From the NCBI GenBank assembly GCA_003451785.1, contig DMJL01000078.1, positions 1 through 8,423 of the forward strand: DNA of 8,423 bases, given 5' to 3'. The translations under genes and the position numbers were made by a program. Shown here piece by piece: positions 1 to 4,565 of this stretch. Position 1 is the stretch's first letter; each line of letters starts with the position of its first letter. The notes below the pieces were generated by a model. The model was not told the origin of the DNA. It saw only the letters and a list, made by a program, of their open reading frames with translations, and did no database searches. The stretch comes from Bacteroidales bacterium. GTDB lineage: Bacteria; Bacteroidota; Bacteroidia; Bacteroidales; UBA7960.

Positions 1-129
1 AAAACAAAAATTAAACAATCGTACAATTTTTTATGATTTTTTGGGAGTTGTTTTGAGAAATTGGCTGCTGGTGATAGTTTTGGTTTTGTTAGAATAAATC
101 TGATGAGCATATTGCCCAACTATTGCTTC
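1..129. other. Gene-free left edge
   Basis: AT-rich sequence with stops in all frames and no credible coding region on either strand. The only thing of note is a promoter-like pair at 52-82, listed separately. It is probably intergenic, and the gene to the left lies outside the window. Confidence 0.6.
52..82 (+). promoter_or_regulatory. Possible orphan Bacteroidota promoter
   Basis: TTTG at 52-55 and TAGTTTTG at 75-82 are separated by 19 nt and fit the Bacteroidota TTTG / TAnnTTTG promoter pattern. No reading frame starts downstream before the thioredoxin cluster at 1055, and the next thing reached is the hairpin-rich repeat from 130. It may be a chance match in AT-rich DNA, or it may drive a non-coding transcript through the repeats. 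Confidence 0.25.
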
Positions 130-268
130 CCCCTACCTAAAGGTCGGGGTTACTGCATGATTTTTTAAACCCGGTAGGGGTGAGATGTTCGAAGAAAAAT
201 AGCCAACAACAACCGTTAAAACCCCGTAGGGGTGATATGGAGACAATTTTGGCGGTGGTTGCACTGCC
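130..268 (+). repeat. Multi-hairpin intergenic repeat, copy A (5' truncated)
   Basis: Three ordered palindromes are shared with copies B and C. H1 at 130-149 has 8-nt arms around TAAA, with a T134/C145 mismatch. H2 at 169-181 is ACCCGGTAGGGGT, one base off the consensus. H3 at 221-233 is a perfect ACCCCGTAGGGGT. H2 and H3 start 52 nt apart, exactly as in the other copies, while H1 to H2 is one base longer because of a longer T-run near 161-166. A weaker hairpin (GGCGGTG / CACTGCC, 251-268) sits where B and C carry a CGGAATT-type hairpin. The GGGCT/AGCCC block found before H1 in B and C is absent here. The family is not named; it resembles short palindromic REP/MITE-like repeats of Bacteroidota. 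Confidence 0.8.
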
Positions 269-285
269 ATAACACAGGAGATTCT

Positions 286-386
286 ATTTTGTCATCCTGA
301 CCGAAGGGAGGATCTCCTTTTATGGTGTTACTGAGATGCTTCACTTCGTTCAGCATGACAATCCTCGATTGGCATTTTGTCATCCT
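286..386. repeat. TGTCATCC-type inverted repeat with truncated direct copy
   Basis: Positions 289-305 and 345-361 form an imperfect 17-bp inverted repeat, 15 of 17 matching after reverse complementing (TTGTCATCCTGACCGAA against TTGTCATGCTGAACGAA). They enclose AGGATCTCC and CTGAGATGCTTC segments. The first 13 bases, ATTTTGTCATCCT at 286-298, recur directly at 374-386 as a truncated copy that runs into the next palindrome. Similar TGTCATCCTGA elements are familiar as dispersed intergenic repeats in several bacterial groups. No gene is present. Confidence 0.75.
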
Positions 387-391
387 TCGCT

Positions 392-414
392 GGGCGGAAT
401 TTGTAATTCCGCCC
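392..414. repeat. GGGCGGAATT perfect hairpin
   Basis: A perfect 10-bp inverted repeat, GGGCGGAATT and AATTCCGCCC, around a TGT loop. There is no T-run after it, so it does not look like a terminator. The same CGGAATT/AATTCCG core recurs at 582-598, 750-768 and 8365-8381, so this is a dispersed palindrome family. It abuts copy B of the multi-hairpin unit. Confidence 0.8.
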
Positions 415-600
415 GATTTGTCAGGGCTAAAGCCCTTGATTATTGATGTTTAAGCTTCCCCCGACCTAAAGGTCGGGGTTACTGCATGATTTTACAACCC
501 CGTAGGGGTGAGATGTTCGTTGTAAATTACCCAACAACAACGCTACAAACCCCGTAGCCGTGATATAGAAAATCTATCTGACGGAGTTACAAATTCCGCC
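411..600 (+). repeat. Multi-hairpin intergenic repeat, copy B (full length)
   Basis: A full unit in register with copy C (constant offset of 7783). In order it holds GCCCGA followed by an AGGGC-TAAA-GCCCT hairpin (423-436), H1 at 459-478 (perfect 8-bp arms CCCCGACC / GGTCGGGG, loop TAAA), H2 at 497-509 (perfect ACCCCGTAGGGGT), H3 at 549-561 (decayed to ACCCCGTAGCCGT) and an end hairpin at 582-598 (CGGAGTT / AATTCCG). The tract between H2 and H3 contains CCAACAACAACGCTACAAA, also nearly intact in copy C. H2 and H3 carry their tails pointing inward, like a REPIN. No gene overlaps it. Confidence 0.85.
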
Positions 601-613
601 AAATATGTTTTTT

Positions 614-735
614 CGACCCTTAAAGGGTCGCAGGTTTGTAGCAGCAAATCATTCTTCCCAATCTTCGACCCCGACGGGGTCGTACACACCATTGTTAAGG
701 TTCGTTTTCTACAAACCGTCAACCCCTTTGGGGTT
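614..735. repeat. REPIN-like pair of inverted palindromic elements
   Basis: Three short palindromes: CGACCCTT-A-AAGGGTCG at 614-630, CGACCCCG-A-CGGGGTCG at 666-682, and AACCCC-TTT-GGGGTT at 721-735. The outer two carry a matching tail: GGTTTGTAG at 633-641 and its perfect reverse complement CTACAAACC at 709-717. The outer elements are therefore an inverted pair with tails facing inward, and the middle palindrome is nested between them. A 69-codon open frame across this stretch (605-814) translates palindromes and is not a credible gene. This architecture is typical of REP elements mobilised in trans by RAYT transposases; no such transposase is in the window. Confidence 0.75.
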
Positions 736-1054
736 GGTTTCTTCGGAAGGCGGAATTAAAAATCCCGCACAGCATTTAAATAGCCCACTGTTAAAACCGT
801 GGGATATGAAGTAATGGAATATTCTCCGCTGGGCTGGATGCTCTGCACTTCTCCCACAAGCGTACCCCTGCTTAAGTTTTAGGATTTATTAACACCAGTG
901 AAAATCCAAATATGTAAATAAGTAGATACTTTTGTGCAAAAATTTTTAAACAATTTGCATAAGTTGATGTTTCTAAATGTGGAATTCGAAACGAAACGCA
1001 ATCTAAACATTTCACTTGAAGCAGTATTAATAAATTAATTTCACCAAAAAGATT
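736..1054. other. Gene-free stretch with two further hairpins
   Basis: No credible gene. A GCGGAATT-family hairpin with one mismatch lies at 750-768. A second hairpin at 784-803 pairs CCCAC with GTGGG and continues inward with one mismatch. Neither is followed by a T-run. From about 870 the DNA becomes plain AT-rich leader before the thioredoxin cluster. An antisense open frame at 872-1156 is a shadow, since it runs over the membrane-anchor codons of the first thioredoxin-like gene. Confidence 0.6.
927..934 (+). promoter_or_regulatory. Possible -7 element for thioredoxin cluster
   Basis: TACTTTTG matches TAnnTTTG exactly, 120 nt before the ATG at 1055. No TTG lies at the expected distance upstream. 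An alternative is the imperfect TAAATGTG at 974-981 with TTG at 955-957. The sequence does not decide which, if either, is used. Confidence 0.25.
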
Positions 1055-1516
1055 ATGAATCAGTCGCTTAGGAATAAGATTACCCAGTTTCCACCGTTTG
1101 TGATTGCGGTATTTATAATTGGCACAGCACTTTTCGCATATTTTGTTTACGAGCAAGTTTCTCGTAGGATGCTAACAGGGGATAACTCTCAGACGCAAAA
1201 TTCCCAAGTGATTGAGCTAACCCAAGAAACTTTTGACAATACAATAAGTCAAGGATTGGTTCTTGTGGAATTTGGAGCACCATGGTGTGGTGCTTGTCGC
1301 CGGCAGGCTCCTATCACAGAGCAGTTGGCTGCAACCATAGGTGAAAGGGCATTAATAACTAAGTTGAATGTTGACGACTATGGCAATATTGCATCGCGTT
1401 TTCAAATTCAGAGCATACCGGCCATTATCATTTTCAAGGATGGAAATCCTGTGAGTAAATTTGTTGGACTTACCCAAAAGGAAGTTTTGCAAAATGCTAT
1501 TAGCGAATTGTTGTAA
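1055..1516 (+). CDS. Membrane-anchored thioredoxin-like protein (CGAC active site)
   Basis: A 153-residue protein. Residues about 14-33 are a single hydrophobic helix, followed by a polar linker (about 34-50) and one thioredoxin fold (about 51-153). The redox site reads WCGAC, with cysteines at 78 and 81, and the cis-proline loop is SIP with P122. The third active-site residue is alanine where classical thioredoxin has proline; this position is known to tune redox potential in the family. The short N-terminus with R6 and K8, and the lack of a signal-peptidase site, suggest an uncleaved anchor with the catalytic domain in the periplasm; that topology is inferred. The gene leads a cluster, with the next ATG 28 nt downstream. 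No Shine-Dalgarno site is visible, as is usual in Bacteroidota. A thiol oxidoreductase is secure; its substrate is unknown. Confidence 0.9.
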   Translation: MNQSLRNKITQFPPFVIAVFIIGTALFAYFVYEQVSRRMLTGDNSQTQNSQVIELTQETFDNTISQGLVLVEFGAPWCGACRRQAPITEQLAATIGERALITKLNVDDYGNIASRFQIQSIPAIIIFKDGNPVSKFVGLTQKEVLQNAISELL

Positions 1517-1544
1517 TCATAAAAACTAAAATTCATCATATAAC

Positions 1545-1904
1545 ATGGAAAATTTAACAATGGATACCTTCAAGGCAAAGGTTTTTAATTTCGAAGCAAG
1601 CCAAGATTGGAAGTTTGAAGGCTCAAAGCCTTGCATCATTGATTTTTATGCAGACTGGTGTGGACCTTGCCGAATGGTAGCACCTGTATTGGCAGAATTA
1701 TCAGAAGAGTATAAGGGTAAGGTGGATATTTACAAAATAGATACCGAGAAAGAACAAGACCTTGCTGCCATGTTTGGAATAAGGAGTATTCCATCCATTT
1801 TGTTTGTGCCAGTAAATGGGCAACCTCAGATGGTAGCTGGTGCTTTGCCCAAGAAATCATTTGAGGAGGCTATAAAGGATGTTTTTGGAATCGAAAAAGC
1901 TTAG
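1545..1904 (+). CDS. trxA: Thioredoxin (cytosolic, CGPC)
   Basis: A 119-residue single-domain thioredoxin with the classical WCGPC site (C39, C42), FYADW before it, and the cis-proline loop RSIPS (P83). It has no signal peptide or membrane helix, so it should act in the cytosol as a dithiol reductant recycled by thioredoxin reductase, which is not in this window. It is slightly longer than the roughly 105-residue norm because of an N-terminal extension (about residues 1-25). The ATG at 1545 gives the full protein; an in-frame ATG at 1560 would remove five residues. It lies 28 nt after the anchored thioredoxin-like gene and 44 nt before the DUF6132-like gene on the same strand, so co-transcription is likely. 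Bacteroidota often carry several thioredoxins, so it need not be the principal one. Confidence 0.9.
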   Translation: MENLTMDTFKAKVFNFEASQDWKFEGSKPCIIDFYADWCGPCRMVAPVLAELSEEYKGKVDIYKIDTEKEQDLAAMFGIRSIPSILFVPVNGQPQMVAGALPKKSFEEAIKDVFGIEKA

Positions 1905-1948
1905 TTAGATAGCAAACCATTCAAAACCAAAAATTAAATCTGTTAATC

Positions 1949-2218
1949 ATGGAAAATACCATTCCAAATGAAACCCCATCGCAAAAGAAGCGATTGTTTC
2001 CTTACATAGTCTCCAAGAGCCGTTATTTAGTGCTTATTGCTGCATTTACAACCGTAGGTGTTTTGGGCGGTTTGGGATATTTTGTTTTTGTAGGATGCGA
2101 AACCAACGCCTGTGGCATAGCTTCCAGTCCATACCTCAGTATGGTTTGGGGAGGATTGTTGGGATATGTTTTGCCCGATATTTTTGTTAAGACAAAGAAA
2201 GAAGAAGCCGGGAAGTGA
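1949..2218 (+). CDS. Small two-helix membrane protein, DUF6132-like
   Basis: An 89-residue protein with a basic N-terminal segment (K13, K14, R15, K23, R25), two predicted membrane helices (about 26-48 and 62-79) and a basic tail (KTKK). By the positive-inside rule both ends should be cytoplasmic. The short loop between the helices, with C50 and C55 followed by GIASSPYLS, should then face the periplasm. The C-x4-C ... SPY-S ... G-G pattern resembles the DUF6132 family, recalled from memory and not searched. No biochemical role is established for that family as far as I know. It is the last gene of the thioredoxin cluster and its stop codon sits in the loop of the terminator. The two cysteines beside two thioredoxins suggest a thiol-linked role, which is inference. 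Confidence 0.8.
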   Translation: MENTIPNETPSQKKRLFPYIVSKSRYLVLIAAFTTVGVLGGLGYFVFVGCETNACGIASSPYLSMVWGGLLGYVLPDIFVKTKKEEAGK

Positions 2219-2232
2219 TTTCCGGTTTTTTT
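2208..2232 (+). terminator. Rho-independent terminator of thioredoxin cluster
   Basis: A 7-bp stem, CCGGGAA (2208-2214) with TTTCCGG (2219-2225), including one G-T pair. The loop is GTGA and seven Ts follow (2226-2232). The loop contains the TGA stop of the DUF6132-like gene, and the T-run reaches into the stop codon of the convergent permease gene (TAA on the minus strand, 2231-2233). Read on the minus strand, the hairpin is followed by a pyrimidine-rich tract rather than a clean T-run, so it may also help end the tgt-permease transcript, less certainly. Confidence 0.8.
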
Positions 2233-3316
2233 ATTTTGGCGAAAGCCTGTAAAGAGCATAGCCAATGATGCCAAAGAAAATATTGGGTATCCATACGGCG
2301 ATCATAGGGTGCAAATTGCCTTTAGTTGCAAAAGTGGTGGTTACCTGCATAAACAGGATATATGCAAAACTCAATCCCAGACCCAGACCTAAGTGCAGCC
2401 CAATACCGCCTCTCACTTTTCTGTTGGAAAGGCTAACACCAATAAGCGTCAAAATCAGTGCAGAAGCAGGGAAAAGCAATCTTTGATACATCTCTACTTG
2501 ATAGAACTCCACATTTTCGGCACCTTTGCGCCTGAGACGATCTATAAAGTTGTGTAGTTCAGTGAATCCCAGAGTTTCAATTTTTCGAAGGTTTTGGATA
2601 AAATCGTTGGGCGAAAAAGGCAGTATGGTGTCGCGCTTGGCTCCGAATGTCAAAGTTTCTTCTATACCAGAAATTTGCCGGATATTGTAGTTCAATAGGC
2701 TCCAAACTCCTGTTATGCTATCCCAGCGAGCCGTTTCCGCATTCATTTTATAAACCAACCTGCCTTCTTCTATTTTTTCTAAGGTAAATCGAAAACCCGT
2801 GGCCGTAGGCTGATTATAGGACTCCATGAAAACAAACTCACCGGGGTTGATTTGCAGGTGTATATTCCGCCCCCAGAATGTTTCTGGTGCGCGAAAATAT
2901 TTTGATTCAAACTCCAATCGGATTCGATTGGCTGGGGGGATTACAAAATTGGCCAATCCCGACGACATCACTCCAATGATGAGTGCAGGTATAATATAAG
3001 GCAGCAACATCCTGTTGAAACTTATACCGCTGCTAAGTATGGCTACAATCTCTGTGTTTTGAGCAAGGCGGGCAGTGAAAAAAATTACCGTGATAAACAG
3101 AAACAGTGGACTGAAAAGATTAACAAAAAAGGGGATAAAGTTGAGGTAATAATCAAAAACAATTTCTCTGAAGGGTGCTTGCCGCTCGATAAAATCGTCT
3201 ATCCGCTCCGAGAAGTCAAAGATGATTACAATAAAAATGATCAGCAACATTGTGAAGAAAAATGTCCCAAGGAATTTTCTTATAATGTACAAATCCAATT
3301 TCTTTAGCCCAAACAT
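2231..3316 (-). CDS. LptF/LptG-family permease (YjgP/YjgQ), LPS export
   Basis: A 361-residue protein, the usual family length. The topology is that of LptF/LptG: helices at about 14-34, 60-82 and 102-125, a soluble periplasmic region from about 130 to 275 (the beta-jellyroll position), then helices at about 280-297, 304-327 and 337-357. The N-terminal KKLDLYIIRKFLGTFFF and the FDFSERIDDF segment are typical of Bacteroidota members. In the family, LptF and LptG with two LptB ATPases extract LPS from the inner membrane and pass it to LptC and LptA. Sequence alone does not let me choose LptF or LptG, and its partner is outside the window. It lies 36 nt downstream of tgt on the same strand, so the pair is probably one transcript. 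Its stop codon overlaps the T-run of the convergent terminator. Confidence 0.9.
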   Translation of the reverse strand: MFGLKKLDLYIIRKFLGTFFFTMLLIIFIVIIFDFSERIDDFIERQAPFREIVFDYYLNFIPFFVNLFSPLFLFITVIFFTARLAQNTEIVAILSSGISFNRMLLPYIIPALIIGVMSSGLANFVIPPANRIRLEFESKYFRAPETFWGRNIHLQINPGEFVFMESYNQPTATGFRFTLEKIEEGRLVYKMNAETARWDSITGVWSLLNYNIRQISGIEETLTFGAKRDTILPFSPNDFIQNLRKIETLGFTELHNFIDRLRRKGAENVEFYQVEMYQRLLFPASALILTLIGVSLSNRKVRGGIGLHLGLGLGLSFAYILFMQVTTTFATKGNLHPMIAVWIPNIFFGIIGYALYRLSPK

Positions 3317-3352
3317 GCGGATAATATATGCTTTTAAAACCTTGAGTTTTTG

Positions 3353-4483
3353 TTAAAGTCTTTGCATCAATTGTTTTACCATAGAGTTTTTCCACGATGC
3401 AAAGCAACCTTCATGTATTTTTTGCCTAGCTTGCTCCATAAGCCATAGGTAGAACCTAAGATTGTGTAGGGTGGCAATCATAGGTCCCAACATTTCGTTG
3501 GCAACAAAAAGATGACGCAAATAGGCTTTCGAATGATGTGCATCCACAAAAATAGTACCATCAGGGTCTATGGGACTAAAGTCGTTCTTCCATTTATTGT
3601 TGCGAATGTTTATAATGCCTTGGCTTGTAAACAACATGCCATTTCGGGCGTTGCGGGTAGGCATTACGCAATCAAACATATCCACCCCCAGGGCAATGCA
3701 CTCTAAGAGATTCTCCGGTGTTCCAACACCCATAAGGTATCGGGGCTTTTCAGTGGGAAGTATGCTGCAAACCAACTCTGTGATTTCGTACATCACATCG
3801 GCAGGCTCCCCAACCGAAAGCCCTCCTATGGCATTGCCATGGCGGTTGCAATCGGCAACAAATTGGGCTGATTCTTTGCGCAAATCGGCATAAGTGCTTC
3901 CTTGCACAATTGGAAACAATGTCTGGTTGTATCCATACAGGGGTTGGGTATCGTCGAATCGGGTGCAACATCGCTTTAGCCAAACATGGGTAAGTGCCAT
4001 AGACTTTCTTGCATAATCCTTGTCGCAAGGATAAGGGGTGCACTCGTCGAATGCCATGATGATGTCTGCACCAATAATGCGCTGAATATCCATTACGCTT
4101 TCGGGTGTAAACAAATGCTTTGAACCATCAATATGCGATTGAAAAGTAACACCTTCGGGCGATAATTTGCGCCTATGGGCAAGTGAATATACTTGATAAC
4201 CGCCGCTATCTGTAAGTATAGGCTTTTGCCAATGCATAAAACCATGCAAACCGCCGGCAGCTCTCATAACATCAAGACCGGGACGAAGATAAAGGTGGTA
4301 GGTGTTACCTAGTATAATTTGTGCTTCAACCCTACTTTCCAAGTCTGCATGATGCACCCCTTTTACTGTGCCAGCTGTGCCCACCGGCATAAAAATGGGG
4401 GTTTCGATAACCCCGTTGTCTGTGGTGATTCGACCGGTGCGTGCCTGGGAGCCACTATCGGTGGCATGTATCGAAAACTGCAT
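3353..4483 (-). CDS. tgt: Queuine/preQ1 tRNA-ribosyltransferase (zinc-cysteine-less form)
   Basis: A 376-residue TIM-barrel transglycosylase that exchanges guanine 34 of GUN-anticodon tRNAs for preQ1 on the way to queuosine. Visible family motifs are TDSGGYQ with the general acid/base D92, the base-recognition FDECTP (D146), GGLSVGE (220-226), and DMFDCVMPTR with the nucleophile D271. Length is close to bacterial TGTs (about 375-386). In E. coli and Zymomonas TGT, zinc is held by a CxCxxC motif and a later histidine. Aligned by spacing, the three cysteine positions here are G309, I311 and D314, while the histidine is kept (H340 in LHNLRFY). The rest of the C-terminal region (SKAYLRHL) is intact. 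I recall Bacteroidota TGTs commonly looking like this, so it is probably a lineage trait rather than decay. First gene of a tgt-permease pair. Confidence 0.95.
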   Translation of the reverse strand: MQFSIHATDSGSQARTGRITTDNGVIETPIFMPVGTAGTVKGVHHADLESRVEAQIILGNTYHLYLRPGLDVMRAAGGLHGFMHWQKPILTDSGGYQVYSLAHRRKLSPEGVTFQSHIDGSKHLFTPESVMDIQRIIGADIIMAFDECTPYPCDKDYARKSMALTHVWLKRCCTRFDDTQPLYGYNQTLFPIVQGSTYADLRKESAQFVADCNRHGNAIGGLSVGEPADVMYEITELVCSILPTEKPRYLMGVGTPENLLECIALGVDMFDCVMPTRNARNGMLFTSQGIINIRNNKWKNDFSPIDPDGTIFVDAHHSKAYLRHLFVANEMLGPMIATLHNLRFYLWLMEQARQKIHEGCFASWKNSMVKQLMQRL

Positions 4484-4504
4484 TATCCTATCTTAAATTT
4501 TGGG

Positions 4505-4512
4505 CAAAGATA
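4505..4512 (-). promoter_or_regulatory. -7 element for tgt
   Basis: Read on the minus strand this is TATCTTTG, an exact TAnnTTTG match, ending 21 nt before the tgt ATG and giving a short leader. No TTG lies 17-23 nt upstream, so only the -7 part is supported. Confidence 0.5.
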
Positions 4513-4534
4513 AGAACGATTCGCAAGGATATGG

Positions 4535-4542
4535 TATTTTTG
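4535..4542 (+). promoter_or_regulatory. -7 element for glycosyltransferase gene
   Basis: TATTTTTG matches TAnnTTTG exactly and ends 23 nt before the ATG at 4566. It is back to back with the tgt -7 element on the other strand, only 22 nt apart. The -33 region of this promoter would therefore overlap the tgt -7 element. No clear TTG is present at the expected spacing. Confidence 0.5.
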
Positions 4543-4565
4543 CAACTTTCAAAAACAGGTAGTAA

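Noticed and set aside
130..561. CRISPR array
   Set aside because: The palindromes repeat only two or three times per unit, spacers between copies are conserved rather than unique, and no cas gene is present.
130..561. Integron attC sites or rho-independent terminators for the ACCCCGTAGGGGT hairpins
   Set aside because: No T-run follows the hairpins, no integrase or cassette structure is seen, and the attC R-box core is absent.
605..814. 69-codon open frame on the plus strand
   Set aside because: It runs through three palindromic repeats and its protein is a translation of them; there is no domain, promoter or start context.
872..1156. 94-codon open frame on the minus strand with several cysteines
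   Set aside because: It overlaps the start and membrane-anchor codons of the thioredoxin-like gene on the other strand; the cysteine spacing fits no zinc motif I recognise.
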